In this document: positions 1 through 9,861 of the stretch, in pieces
Numbering within the stretch: position 1 is the stretch's first letter
Layout: every line of letters starts with the position of its first letter
NCBI GenBank assembly: GCA_013297875.1
Contig: JAAFIW010000012.1
Location: forward strand, 1 to 64,000
Reading direction: 5' to 3'
Source of the DNA: Comamonadaceae bacterium
Lineage (GTDB): Bacteria; Pseudomonadota; Gammaproteobacteria; Burkholderiales; Burkholderiaceae_C
DNA: 64,000 nt
Made by a program: the position numbers and the translations under genes
Notes under the pieces: generated by a model
Told to the model about the DNA's origin: nothing
Seen by the model: only the letters and a program-made list of their open reading frames with translations
Databases searched by the model: none

Positions 1-109
1 GTACCCGCTTCCTTGTCGCCTCGTCCATCGCCTTCTTGACCATGATTCATATCTCCAAACAACGCGTTGTAGATATAACGCATCGGGTCAAGATTGGTTG
101 TCATGATTT

Positions 110-1999
110 ATGGAAATGTCAATAGTAGACATCGACGGTGACGGTGACCTGGATGCCTTGATCGGTAACTCAGATGGCAACACCCTGGTGCAACTGAACA
201 CCGGCAGCGCCACCAGCCCGGCCTTTGCAGCGGCCACCCTCAACCCCTACGGTCTGGCCGATGTGGGCTTTTCTGTCAGCCCCACCTTTGTGGATATTGA
301 CGGTGATGGTGACCTGGATGCCCTGATTGGCGAGCGTTATGGCACCACCGTGGTGCAACTGAACACCGCCAACCCGGTGGCGCCCGTCACATCCGCCGCC
401 GCAAACGGCAGCTACGGCGTGGGCAGCGTGATCACCCTCACGGTGGCGTTCAACGAAACCGTGATCGTGACCGGCACACCGACCTTGCTGCTGGAGACCG
501 GTGCCATTGATCGCAATGCCACGTACTCCGGTGGCTCGGGCACCAGCACCTTGAGCTTTCAGTACACCGTGCAAGCCGGAGATACCAGCGCCGACCTGGA
601 TCAAGTCAGCGCCAGCGCCCTGGCCTTGAACGGCGGCACGATTGCCGATGCCGCAGGCAACAACGCCGTCCTTACCCTGGCCGCGCCCAGCGCAGCGGGC
701 TCTTTGGGGGCGAACAAAGCGATCGTCATCGACGGCGTGGCCCCCATGGTGGCCATCACCAGCAGCGTGCCCGCCGTGAAGATCGGCCAAACCGCCACCA
801 TCTCCTTCACCTTCAGCGAAGACCCGGGAGCCAGCTTCACCGCAGCCGACATCACCACCACCGGCGGTACCCTGGGAGCCATCACCGGCGCAGGTCTGAC
901 CCGCAGCGCTACCTTCACGCCCGCAGCCAATACCGCAGCCAACGCCAGCATCACGATTGCCGCCGCCAGCTACACCGATGCAGCCGGTAACGCTGGCAGC
1001 GCAGGCGTCACACCCGCGCTGGCGGTGGAGACCACCCGCCCCATCTTTGCCAGCGCCAGCGCCATCAGCAACCAACTGGTGCTGACCTACACCGATGCCA
1101 GCAACCTGGATGCGGCCAACCCACCGCCCGCAACAGCCTTTGCCGTGCTCACCGCCAGCGCACCAAATGCCGTCACCGCGGTAGCCGTTAATGCAGCCGC
1201 CAAAACCGTCACCCTCACGCTGACCCGCCTCATCAGCTTTGGCGAGACCATCACCGTGGCCTACACCGACCCCACGGGCGGCGACGATGCCAACGCCATC
1301 CAAGATGCCGCTGGCAACGACGCGGCCAGCCTGGCGGTAACACCTGCCATCAACAACACGGCTGCCCCTCCGGCACCGCCTGCACCACCCACACCGCCAC
1401 AGGCCAACCCGGACGGCGATGGCGACGGCGTGCCCGATGCGCAGGAAAACCAGGCCCGCCCTCCAAACGCAAGCGGTCTGCTGGGCGACGGCAATGGCGA
1501 CGGCTCGCTGGACAGCGCCCAGGCCAACGTCAGCTCCGCACAACTGCCAGGCAGCACCCGCTTCATCACGGTAATCGCAGACTCCAACAAGGGCATCACC
1601 GACACCGACCCCGGTCAGGCCGTCATCACCTACTTCAAGTTTGAAGCCCCACCGTCCAACCTGCCCAACGGCACCAACCAGTTCAACCCCATCAGCTTCA
1701 ACGCTGGAATTGGAGGCACTGGGCAAACCGAGACCTTCAGCATCTTTGTCGATGCCAGCGCGAACCCCAACGGCTACTGGATACAAACCGCCAACGGTGC
1801 CTGGAACAACATCGCCACATCAATACAAACCGTGGGCGACAAGGTGCGCATCGACTTTGCGATCGCTGACGGTGGGCAGTTTGATGCCGATGGCATTGCC
1901 AACGGCAGCATTGCGGTGACGGGTGGCGCGGGCAATATGCCGTTGACCCTCGTGGGCCAACCGGCAGACCTGCCACCGGGTGGCAGCTTCTGGTTTTAG
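110..1999 (+). CDS. FG-GAP/Ig-like surface protein, 5'-truncated
   Basis: No signal peptide is present and an in-frame TGA lies at 104-106, just before the first ATG, so the N-terminus looks lost. Residues about 5-30 and 60-85 are FG-GAP/VCBS-type repeats (DIDGDGDLDALIG twice). Residues about 90-420 read as three Ig-like/SwmB-type domains (ADAAGN signatures). A proline linker and an Asp-rich DGDGDGVPDAQE stretch, probably calcium binding, follow. Residues about 480-605 resemble the choice-of-anchor U domain (YFKFEAP, DADGIANGSI) found at the C-terminus of exported proteins. The family is secreted or surface attached; this copy without an export signal is probably a remnant, or the real start lies in a lost segment. 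Function is unknown beyond adhesion or anchoring by analogy. Confidence 0.6.
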   Translation: MEMSIVDIDGDGDLDALIGNSDGNTLVQLNTGSATSPAFAAATLNPYGLADVGFSVSPTFVDIDGDGDLDALIGERYGTTVVQLNTANPVAPVTSAAANGSYGVGSVITLTVAFNETVIVTGTPTLLLETGAIDRNATYSGGSGTSTLSFQYTVQAGDTSADLDQVSASALALNGGTIADAAGNNAVLTLAAPSAAGSLGANKAIVIDGVAPMVAITSSVPAVKIGQTATISFTFSEDPGASFTAADITTTGGTLGAITGAGLTRSATFTPAANTAANASITIAAASYTDAAGNAGSAGVTPALAVETTRPIFASASAISNQLVLTYTDASNLDAANPPPATAFAVLTASAPNAVTAVAVNAAAKTVTLTLTRLISFGETITVAYTDPTGGDDANAIQDAAGNDAASLAVTPAINNTAAPPAPPAPPTPPQANPDGDGDGVPDAQENQARPPNASGLLGDGNGDGSLDSAQANVSSAQLPGSTRFITVIADSNKGITDTDPGQAVITYFKFEAPPSNLPNGTNQFNPISFNAGIGGTGQTETFSIFVDASANPNGYWIQTANGAWNNIATSIQTVGDKVRIDFAIADGGQFDADGIANGSIAVTGGAGNMPLTLVGQPADLPPGGSFWF

Positions 2000-2007
2000 C
2001 TCGGATC

Positions 2008-2068
2008 GCTATTTTTTTCGTAGCTGCTTGAGCAGTATCTATATGGGCTGTTGGCTGCTTTAGCTCAA
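2008..2068 (+). repeat. Interspersed repeat, copy 1
   Basis: Copy of the GCTA...TAGCTGCTTGAGCA...GGGCTGTTGGCTG family, 9 bp downstream of the preceding stop codon. It is one of at least 13 related copies in the window. Confidence 0.75.
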
Positions 2069-2198
2069 AAAGGTCAAGGTAACGATCCAGATGGTCACAA
2101 GCAACCCGTCACTGGCTGGCTGAGGCTTCGACCCTTCCAGCCCGGAAACTTCACACTTCATTCATTGATCCGGTTACGGCCAACAGTTGCGTGATGTT

Positions 2199-2393
2199 GC
2201 AGTCTTGAACCCAGATTTTCCATTAGGCGCACCTTCGGTGCTGTTTGGATTCCAACGGCGCATTTGCGGCCATTTTTGCCCCTCTTCGTCACCCATGGCG
2301 CGCGCCATGAGCTCCTCAGTCGGGCCAAAACTGACTCGCAACTGCATCCGTTGTCTATCCAAACCCTAATGGAAATTCTGGGTTGAAGACAGC
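2199..2393. mobile_element. MITE-like element, ~190 bp, no transposase
   Basis: The ends are imperfect inverted repeats: 2203-2226 reads TCTTGAACCCAGATTTTCC and on to CATTAG, and 2366-2389 is its reverse complement with 22 of 24 positions matching. Similarity runs a few bases further outwards (GC.GTCTT). The interior has no convincing gene. The structure fits a non-autonomous element mobilised in trans. The parent IS family is not identified. Confidence 0.55.
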
Positions 2394-2794
2394 CGTAGTT
2401 TTGGCGCAAATGGGGTCTAACTTTGCCATTTCGGCCGCTTTTACAGACGTAAGCTCATCTCACAAATTCACAAGTCGGCCGCGAGCGTGCATCTGCTTTT
2501 GGCCCTTAAGTCTCTTGTAGAGAAACAGCCCGCCATTTGTATGAAAGCCGTGCAACCCGTGCTGAAGCCAATCCCCCTCTCCCGTGTGCTGGAGAAGGCA
2601 GGGGTGACGGCCATTGCTCGCTCAGCCGTTTCCCCACCGCGACGGCTGGGTGCGGATTCGCTACTGACTGTTCTTCCACTCCCGCCACTGCATTTGCGCA
2701 AACCGAGCCGTCGTCCCGACTGTCATCCGCAACGGCGCGAGGCGCTTTGGCCTGGCGGTTTCGGCGGGGCATCTTGCTCGGTCAACCTCGAGTT
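2394..2794. other. Non-coding stretch, nothing recognised
   Basis: Only short overlapping frames without recognisable protein similarity are visible here. Part of it (about 2565-2700) is low-information CCCTCTCCC/GGGGTGACGG-type intergenic sequence. No RNA gene was seen. Confidence 0.5.
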
Positions 2795-2853
2795 GCTCTT
2801 ATTTCAATAGCTGCCTGAGCAGTCAATCTCTGGGCTGTTGGCCTGCTTCAATC
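2795..2853 (+). repeat. Interspersed repeat, copy 2
   Basis: Good match to the family: AATAGCTGCCTGAGCA, then CTCTGGGCTGTTGGCC. Intergenic. Confidence 0.75.
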
Positions 2854-2937
2854 ATATTGATGCAATGAACTCTCCGCCTTACCACCCGAGTAGCCAGACG
2901 CGTAAATGGAACAAGGAAATAAGCCATAAAGAGCCAA

Positions 2938-3156
2938 CTGATTGACGGTGTAGAAGTTCACACCAGCAGCGGCAATGTATTTGCCGATCGGGGTTTGCCT
3001 GACCCTGAAAAGCACATGGTCAAAGCCCAGTTGGTGGACGCCATCATCAATGTCATGCGTCAATTTGAGCTGACGCAGGCGCAGGCCGCAGAGCAAATGG
3101 GGCTGACGCACCTTCGCACGACTGCACATGATCGATTGATGTCACCATTTCGGTGA
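2938..3156 (+). pseudogene. XRE-family antitoxin remnant
   Basis: The reading frame encodes VEVHTSSGNVFADRGLPDP followed by KHMVKAQLVDAIINVMRQFE and LTQAQAAEQMGLT. This resembles the N-terminal two thirds of HigA2-like XRE antitoxins, up to the first helix of the HTH. It has no ATG at the expected start (CTG/ATT there, TAA at 2920-2922). After MGLT it diverges into LRTTAHDRL and stops at 3154-3156, before the recognition helix. No partner toxin is visible upstream. It is probably a relic of a toxin-antitoxin pair lost when the neighbouring higBA arrived. Confidence 0.55.
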
Positions 3157-3158
3157 CA
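3140..3158. promoter_or_regulatory. Candidate HigA operator (inverted repeat)
   Basis: Perfect 7-bp arms TGTCACC and GGTGACA around a 5-bp spacer, ending 9 bp before the higB start. Position and symmetry fit autoregulation by the antitoxin or the HigBA complex. This is inference from layout only. Confidence 0.45.
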
Positions 3159-3167
3159 TAATCAGCC

Positions 3168-3485
3168 ATGCGAATTTTCAATAAAAGTGCGATTGAACGA
3201 TATGCCACAGCGTATGCACCCGCCAGAGACAGTTTGCGTGCCTGGTATGCCGAGGCGGCTCAAGCAGTCTGGATGACCCCAGAGCAGGTGAAAGCGCAGT
3301 TTCCAAAAGCATCCATCATTGCCAATAACCGCGTCGTGTTTGACATTGCAGGCAGTGGCTATCGCCTGGTCGTGTCGATGAACTACAAGTTTCAGTCGGC
3401 ATATGTCAAGTTTTTTGGTACGCATGCTGAATATGACCGCATTGATGCGGCCAGCGTTGATCACACAGGAGTTAATCATGGCTAA
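3168..3485 (+). CDS. higB: Type II toxin HigB
   Basis: A 105-residue protein of the HigB toxin family (PF09907 type), whose members act as ribosome-dependent mRNA interferases. The family pattern is clear: N-terminal RIFNKSAIERYA, AW-rich helix with WMTPEQVKAQFPKASII, then NNRVVFDIAGSGYRLVV and the VKFFGTHAEYDRIDA end. It is full length. It lies directly upstream of its antitoxin and overlaps it by 8 bp, the usual higB-higA order. A symmetric operator candidate lies immediately upstream. Confidence 0.9.
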   Translation: MRIFNKSAIERYATAYAPARDSLRAWYAEAAQAVWMTPEQVKAQFPKASIIANNRVVFDIAGSGYRLVVSMNYKFQSAYVKFFGTHAEYDRIDAASVDHTGVNHG

Positions 3486-3855
3486 AAAGACGGTTGAAAT
3501 TGAACTGGTGAAAACTGAGGCCGGCTATCGCCGTGCGCTAAAACAGGTTTCACATTTCTTTGATCACCCACCCGCCGCAGGCTCAGCCCTTGAAGCTCAG
3601 TTTGAGCTGTTGATGATGATGGTGGAGCGCTATGAGGCTGAACACTTTGTTGTTCAATCGCCCGACCCGGTTGCTGCCATTGAATTTGCCATCGAACAGC
3701 GCGGCCTGTCGTCTGCTGACCTGGCGGGCGTATTGGGTTCACGCCAGCGCGTGCATGACATTTTGCAGAAAAAACGCAAGCTGTCGCTGGAGCATGTGCG
3801 TGCCTTGCATGACAAACTATTGATCCCAGCAGATGTGTTGATACAGGCTTATTGA
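3478..3855 (+). CDS. higA: Antitoxin HigA, XRE family
   Basis: A 125-residue HTH antitoxin. The start at 3478 (MAKKTVEIEL) is set by AGGAG at 3467-3471, six bases upstream. A longer in-frame start at 3403 would bury it inside higB. The N-terminal half (YRRALKQVSHFFDHPPAAGS) is the usual HigA dimerisation/toxin-binding region. The C-terminal half (IEQRGLSSADLAGVLGSRQR, then LSLEHVRALHDKL) is a Cro/CI-type HTH with the toxin-antitoxin variant of the recognition helix. It should neutralise HigB and repress the operon. Confidence 0.9.
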   Translation: MAKKTVEIELVKTEAGYRRALKQVSHFFDHPPAAGSALEAQFELLMMMVERYEAEHFVVQSPDPVAAIEFAIEQRGLSSADLAGVLGSRQRVHDILQKKRKLSLEHVRALHDKLLIPADVLIQAY

Positions 3856-3910
3856 TTTCACGGCTGTCTCGGCGCATGAACTGTATGAAGTCAAAGAGGA
3901 CGGACGATGA
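3856..3910 (+). pseudogene. Possible toxin C-terminal relic
   Basis: After the higA stop, an open frame encodes a short tail ending HELYEVKEDGR, with a TGA at 3908-3910 that overlaps the next ATG (ATGA). Such tails and overlaps are typical of RelE/HigB-type toxins preceding NadS-type antitoxins. I read it as the last residues of a deleted toxin. The evidence is a short stretch only. Confidence 0.3.
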
Positions 3911-4233
3911 AAAACGACAAGCTGGTTGACGTGTTGCACAGCACAGCCGCTGGCTTGCACAAGGCCGGCGCGATGGACTTGACCATGCGCGAATTTGATG
4001 CGCTGTGCTTGCCGCCCGTCCAAAACTACGACGCTGAGCAAATCAAGGGAATTCGCTTGCGCTTCAAGGTCAGTCAGGCCGTGTTTGCCGCTTATCTGAA
4101 CACCACCCCATCAAGCATTCAGCAATGGGAGCGCGGCATCACGCATTCCAGCGGCATGGCTTTGAAGCTGCGGAATCTGGTGGACAGCAAGGGGTTAAGG
4201 CAAGCGCCGCACCGACCGCTCACTTTTCAATAG
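3907..4233 (+). CDS. Orphan NadS/HigA-like antitoxin (XRE)
   Basis: A 108-residue protein with the NadS/HigA2 pattern: N-terminal GAMDLTMREFDALCLPP, then the HTH segment IKGIRLRFKVSQAVFAAYLN and SSIQQWERG. The family pairs with RelE/HigB-type toxins encoded immediately upstream, but only a possible toxin tail remains there. The final residues (PLTFQ) and the TAG stop come from interspersed repeat copy 3 (from 4218), so the native C-terminus was probably replaced. It is likely a solitary DNA-binding relic, possibly still expressed. Confidence 0.75.
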   Translation: MKNDKLVDVLHSTAAGLHKAGAMDLTMREFDALCLPPVQNYDAEQIKGIRLRFKVSQAVFAAYLNTTPSSIQQWERGITHSSGMALKLRNLVDSKGLRQAPHRPLTFQ

Positions 4234-4278
4234 CTACCTGAGCAATCAATATCTGGGTTATTGGCCTGTTTGACTCAA
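4218..4278 (+). repeat. Interspersed repeat, copy 3
   Basis: CAATAGCTACCTGAGCAATC then ATCTGGGTTATTGGCCTG. It supplies the stop codon and last residues of the NadS-like gene. Confidence 0.75.
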
Positions 4279-4439
4279 GCAGGCGCAACCCCAGGCAGGT
4301 GCGGGTACCAGCCGTACCACCGGGGGGCTAACCCAGATGAGGTTTAAATTTGCCATCCGTTTTGGCGGGTTTTCTCGTACGCTTGCGCGCTTAGTTACTA
4401 CATGGCCGCTTGCGTTTACCGCGCATGGCTGCGAACACC

Positions 4440-4958
<519 letters not shown>

Positions 4959-7649
4959 GTGTCGGTGCGCACCCAGCCCCTGGGCCAAACCTGCTCACTG
5001 GCCGCCAGCACCGGCGCGGGCGTGGCCGGCACCAGCGTGAACGTGCAAATCACCTGCTCGGTCAACAGCTTTCGCATCGCCGGCACCACCAGTGGCTTAA
5101 GTGGCACCAACACCGTGGGCCTCAGCCTGAACGGCGGCACCGCGCTCATCGCCAGTAACGGCCCCTTCGACTTCGGCCCCCAAATCGCCTTTGACGGCAG
5201 CTACGCCGTCACAGTCGCCACCCAGCCCACCGGCCAGACCTGCAGCGTCAGCAACGCCAGCGGCGCGGGCGTGGTGGCCCATATCAGCAACGTGGCGGTG
5301 GTGTGCTCGGCCAACACCTGCCCCGCCCAAACCTTGAGCTGGCAGGGTGCCACCACCTGCTCGGCCGCCGTGCCGGCCACCAACTCGGGTCAATCGGTGT
5401 CGCTGGTCAGCACCCTGGCCAACACCACGGGTTCAGCCACTTACCGGTGCACCAACGGCAGCTTCAGCCCGCCGCAGTCACCACTGTGCACGGCGGTGCC
5501 ACCCCCGCCACCCCCACCACCCGCTGCACCCAGCATCACCAGCCAACCGGCTTCCACCTCGGTGGTCGACGGCCAGACCACCAGCTTCACCGTGCAGGCC
5601 AGTGACATTTCCCCGCTGGGCTATGCCTGGCTGCGCAACGGCGCGGCCATTGCCGGGGCCACCAGCAGCACCTTGCGCATAACCGGTTTGCTGGCTGACA
5701 GCGGCGCGCGCTATGCGGTGCTGGTGTGCAACCCCACGGTCTGCACCACCAGCAGCGATGCGATCTTGACCGTCACCCCCGCGCCCATCGTCCTCACCAA
5801 CCAGCCGCAGGCTGTTACCGTGCTGGAAGGCGCTGCTACCTCGTTCAGCGTGGCCGGCACCGGCACCGCACCCATCACCTACCGCTGGCTGAGCAATGGC
5901 ACCAGCATCCCTGGCGCCACCAGCAGCAGCTTTAGCTTCACCACCGCCCTGGCCGACAACGGCAAACGCTTCAGCGCCGTGCTCACCAATGGCGCAGGCA
6001 GCGTGACCAGCACCACCGCGCTGCTCACCGTGAACCCCGCGCCGCCGGTGTTTGCCACCCAGCCGGCCAACGTGGCCACCAACGACGGCACCGCCGCGTC
6101 GTTCACCGCCGCTGCCACCAGCAGCACACCGGTGAGCTACCAGTGGCGGCGCAATGGCGAGCCCATTGCCGGGGCCACCGGCACCAGCGTGAGTGTCAAC
6201 CCCGTCTTCACCGCCTTGCATGGCACCCGGTTTGACGTGGTGGCCACCAACGCCGGCGGCAGCACCACCAGCACCGTGGCGCTGCTCAGCGTGTCGCCGG
6301 TGGCTGGCTCGGTCAGGGGTTGGGGCACGGCGCAGTTGATACGGGACCCCAGCTTGCAAGTGCAGCTGGGTGCCACTGCCGACGTGGGCATGGACGACGC
6401 CGGGCGGGTGCATGTGAGCTGGGTGAATGACGGCGCCTCGGGCTTGCTGAACGGCCTGCGCTTCAACCCGGCGGCAGGTGGTGGTTGGGAAGCCGTGCGC
6501 GCTGCCACGCTTTTCGGCGGCACCATTGAAAAGCAAGTGCGTGTATGGGTCAACGCCAGCGGCCAGCAGGCCCACTTGACAACGCTTAACATCGCGAACC
6601 TGAGTATCGGCATCCGCCAAGTAGGCCTTGTCTCTGGCGTTGCTGGCGGAAGTTTTCTCAACCCAGGCGCTCTCGGCAGCACGGGCGCCCCACTCAATCA
6701 GCCAGGCTTGCCGTTCTATAGCAGCGGCTTAGACGGTGCCGGAAACCTTGTCTTGGCGCTGCGCAACTCTTTTGGGGTTCTTGCGTCGGTGGGTGTAGCA
6801 GCCCTCGTGAACATCGACACCCCCGCCGCAGGCCAGCCCGCGGCGGTGGCTGGCGACTTACCTTCGCTAGCCGTAAACCCCGCTGGCCAAGCTGTGGCGG
6901 TGTGGCGGCAGGCAGGCACCGCTAACCCAAACACTTTCCTGTGGGCCAACCGCTACACACCCGGCGTCGGCTGGTCGGGTGCCATTCGTTTTGGCCCGGT
7001 GGCGCAGGCTTGGGGTATACCTGGCGTGGCCATCGACGCTAATGGCAATGCTGTGCTGGTGGTGACCCAAGTGACCAACCCGACCGGCGCCACCTCTGAC
7101 GCCACCACGCTGCAAACCGCCCGCTGGGAAGTGGGTGACGCCACCTGGGGGCTGTTTCGCACGCTGGACAGCACCGCCAGTTGTGTGGTGGGCTTCGGCG
7201 AAAATTCGAGCAACCCGAGGTTTGGTTTTCCAGCGGTGCAGCTGATGGCCACCGGGCGGGCGCTGGCTGTGCGCACCTGCAACGACCCGTTCGGTGGCAC
7301 CCAGGTGCGCGCAGTGGATTTCGGCAGCGCTGCCACCAACCCCAACGTGGGGGCGACCCTGATTACTGGCCCCAGTGGCACCCGCCTGCCCAGCATTGCG
7401 CTCAACGCCAATGGCGACGCCGCCCTGGCCTACCTGCCCAGCGCCACAGGCGTGGGCGACGTGTTTGTCCACCAGTCCAGCGGCGTCACAGCCAACTGGC
7501 AGCCGCGCGTGGTGGTGGGCTTTGGCGCGGGGGCCACGCTGCCTGCCCTGCTGACGGGCGATGTGCGCTTGGCCATCAACGCCAGCGGGCAGCTGGCCTT
7601 GATCTGGACGTATGGCACGGGGCAGATTGGGGTAAATTTGTATCGGTAG
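4959..7649 (+). pseudogene. Ig-like lipoprotein, C-terminal segment
   Basis: In frame with the upstream lipoprotein and separated from it only by the amber codon; a GTG at 4959 is the first possible restart, with no signal peptide of its own. The product (896 residues) holds two beta-domains with QTCS cysteines (to about 110) and a sushi-like Cys segment (CPAQTLSWQGATTCS). Three Ig-like repeats with SPLGYAWLRNGAAIAGATSS-type signatures follow (about 190-450). The C-terminal half (about 455-896) is of a repeated, possibly beta-propeller type. Without suppression or reversion of the amber codon this half would not be exported. Codon use is as in the neighbours, so decay appears recent, or the TAG is a sequencing error. 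Confidence 0.7.
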
Positions 7650-7671
7650 CCAGGGATGCTTGACGCTACGA

Positions 7672-7735
7672 GCACTATGAAATTAGTAGCTGCCTGAGCA
7701 ATGAATCCATGGGCAAGCGGCCTGTTTAGCTTTCA
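7672..7735 (+). repeat. Interspersed repeat, copy 4
   Basis: TTAGTAGCTGCCTGAGCAAT then CATGGGC, lying between the convergent ends of the lipoprotein gene and the minus-strand HTH gene. Confidence 0.7.
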
Positions 7736-8722
7736 ACCCGGATTCAAAGCCGCACACACCAGCCCATGCATGTACAGCATCTCCAGCGCTATCCACAGCT
7801 GCCCGGTGGCATAAAACGCCGGGGCCAGCACCACCCGCGCACCACCGCGTTCGCTGACCAGGTGGCCGTCGGCTTGCGCATCAGCCAGGGCGTTGCGCAG
7901 GGTGGCGCGGGCCACGCCCCAGTCTTGCGCCAGCTGCCCAATGGGGGCACTGGCCACGTGCTGGCCATTGACGGTTTGCACGGTTTGCATCAGCCGCAGA
8001 AACACCGGGTAGGCATGGTCGCGCATGCCAAACTTTTGCACGCTCTGGCAGCGCTCAGCCAGCGAAAAACTGTCTTGAATGAAGGCGGCAATGCGGTAGC
8101 TGAACACCTCATACACCAGCTCGGGTGTCAGGGCGTCTGCGGCCAAGGCCACGGGCGGCGGCAGCACCAGTGCGCTGCCTTGCAGAAAGCCCAGCACCCA
8201 CTGCGTGAACGCCTGGGTGAGTTGCTCGGTGGGCTGTAGCGGGCGGGCCCGCCGATCCAGCCGCAGGCCGGGCGCATCGGGCACGCTGCGCAGCATGCCT
8301 TGCAGGCGTGCATGGGCCAGCATGCCCTTGACGCGCGAGGCGCTGGCAAACACGCGCGGCGCTTTGGGGTGGGTAAACAGCTCCTGCAAGCCGCTCAAGG
8401 TCACGCCGCTGGCGGGCACCTGGGGGTTGCGGCGGTGGTGCAAGTACATCGCAAACACCAGCAACATGTACAAGGGCGTGTTGCGCACCACGCGCTTGAT
8501 GGTGGGGTTCTCAAAGTTGCGCAACCAGTGGTTGATGAAGGACTGGCGGGCCTGGTCAAACAAGGGGTGGGCTTGCAATTGCGCCGCCTGGGCGTACAGC
8601 GCCTCGCGGTTCAGCGTGCCCGGCTGCCAGCCGCGCGGGTGCATGGTCAGCCAGGCGGGCAGGCTGGGCGGCGCAGGCGCGGGCCTGCGGTCCAGCGTGC
8701 GGGTGAGCAGAGCCGCGCTCAC
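7733..8722 (-). CDS. HTH protein of unknown family (paralog B)
   Basis: 329 residues. It shares its architecture with the next gene: an N-terminal W-Q-P-G-T-L segment followed by LFDQARQSFINHW, a middle with MLLVFAMYLHHRR, and a C-terminal winged-helix-like segment (IGQLAQDWGVARATLRNALA, then GHLVSERGGARVVL). I do not recognise the family. The C-terminal part looks like a DNA-binding domain, so a transcription or replication regulator is possible. Its ATG overlaps the stop of the upstream paralog by 4 bp (8719-8722), so the pair is translationally coupled. It probably arose by tandem duplication followed by strong divergence. Confidence 0.7.
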   Translation of the reverse strand: MSAALLTRTLDRRPAPAPPSLPAWLTMHPRGWQPGTLNREALYAQAAQLQAHPLFDQARQSFINHWLRNFENPTIKRVVRNTPLYMLLVFAMYLHHRRNPQVPASGVTLSGLQELFTHPKAPRVFASASRVKGMLAHARLQGMLRSVPDAPGLRLDRRARPLQPTEQLTQAFTQWVLGFLQGSALVLPPPVALAADALTPELVYEVFSYRIAAFIQDSFSLAERCQSVQKFGMRDHAYPVFLRLMQTVQTVNGQHVASAPIGQLAQDWGVARATLRNALADAQADGHLVSERGGARVVLAPAFYATGQLWIALEMLYMHGLVCAALNPG

Positions 8723-9777
8723 AGCGCGGCCACCGGGTTGGCCTTGTGGGGATGGGGTTGTGCAGGGGCGGGTGCTGCGCCGCTGCGATCGCCCTGCAGC
8801 GCTCGTAGGCGAATGGCCGTGGCATTGGCCAGGTCGATGCGCAGCACGATTTCAGAGGCCACAAAGTAGCGCATCTGGCGGGCGTATTCGTCGGTCAGGA
8901 TCAGGTTGCGGCCACCGCGCGCGGTCACTTGAACATGGCCCAGAGCCTCGGTTTCATCCAGGATGCTGCGCACATTGCCGCGCGACAGGCTCATGCGGTT
9001 GGCCATGTCCACCGGTGCCATGCTGGCCGTCCACTGGCCGGTGCCATGGTCGCGCCGCATGGTGCGCACCACCTCCAGCATGCACAGGTAGCTGTTGGTG
9101 CGCGAGCCAAAATGCATGGCAATGGGAATGCGCTCGTGCAAGGTGAAATGGTCGTGCAGCAGGCCGTAGGTGTTGTAGCTCATCAGCTCGCCCCAAAACC
9201 CCGGCAGCGCCAGCATCTCGTCCAGTGGCATGGCCAGCGGGCGTAGCACCTGGTAGGCGCTGTAGCAGCCGCGAAACCATCGAGCGGTCGAGTCAATCAT
9301 TTTTTGCGTGGGCACCAGCAGCCGCGTGCGTTTGTCACCGGGCAAGCTGTCCTGGCGCCGCAGATAACCCGAGGCCAGCGACAGCCCCAGCATGGCCTTG
9401 ATGCGGGTGGGCGAGGCCATTTTTCCGGCGGGCATGGCCTCACCCAGTTTGAATAGCTCCACCAGGCGCGAATAGGTCACGCCTTCTTCGCTGCCGCCGG
9501 CCTGATGGTGCAGGTACAGCACAAAAATCATCCACTGGTAGCGCGCCTGGTCGCTCAGCAGGCGGCTTAAGGCCCAGTGCGAGTGGTAGATGCGTTGAAT
9601 CTGCTCAGCGATGGCGGGTGAGGCCTGGTCGAACGCGGGGCTGCTGTGCAGGCGCGTGACCTCGCGCTCCAGCGCCGGGCGATCCAGCGTGCCGGGCTGC
9701 CACCGGTGCGGCGGGTGCTTGAGCCATAGCGGCTGGGCACAGGGGTGAAGTTGGTGGTGTAACGCAGAGGTCAACAT
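8719..9777 (-). CDS. HTH protein of unknown family (paralog A)
   Basis: About 352 residues from the chosen start. In-frame ATGs at 9846 and 9816 are possible, but the start at 9777 (MLTSALHHQL) gives the same spacing to the shared W-Q-P-G-T-L segment as in the paralog. Similar features are WQPGTLDRPALEREVTRLHS, FVLYLHHQAGGSEEGVTYSR, SPTRIKAMLGLSLASGYLRR and a C-terminal HTH (MANRMSLSRGNVRSILDETE). It is the first gene of a two-gene operon. Four helically phased TTTCAG repeats lie in the divergent intergenic region upstream and may be its own target. No function is assigned. Confidence 0.7.
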   Translation of the reverse strand: MLTSALHHQLHPCAQPLWLKHPPHRWQPGTLDRPALEREVTRLHSSPAFDQASPAIAEQIQRIYHSHWALSRLLSDQARYQWMIFVLYLHHQAGGSEEGVTYSRLVELFKLGEAMPAGKMASPTRIKAMLGLSLASGYLRRQDSLPGDKRTRLLVPTQKMIDSTARWFRGCYSAYQVLRPLAMPLDEMLALPGFWGELMSYNTYGLLHDHFTLHERIPIAMHFGSRTNSYLCMLEVVRTMRRDHGTGQWTASMAPVDMANRMSLSRGNVRSILDETEALGHVQVTARGGRNLILTDEYARQMRYFVASEIVLRIDLANATAIRLRALQGDRSGAAPAPAQPHPHKANPVAAL

Positions 9778-9861
9778 GGGCGGCTGGTATGGGATGTCAT
9801 GGGGCGGCGACAGCATGATTGTGGTCAACCAATGTCCGCAAGCCAAGCCATCGATAGCGAC

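Noticed and set aside
1-43. Minus-strand frame from ATG at 43 (MVKKAMDEATRKRV)
   Set aside because: It could be the start of a gene beyond the left edge, but only 14 codons are in the window and another frame is equally open, so nothing can be supported.
170-1786. 538-residue open frame on the minus strand
   Set aside because: It is antisense to the FG-GAP/Ig-like gene, has Gly/Ala/Val-rich composition typical of high-GC shadow frames and no domain.
2158-2409. Short frames of 60-83 codons on both strands
   Set aside because: They lie in the MITE-like element and overlap each other; no protein family is visible.
2540-2800. Possible small gene at the CCCTCTCCC region
   Set aside because: Several overlapping short frames on both strands, none with family features or a ribosome-binding site.
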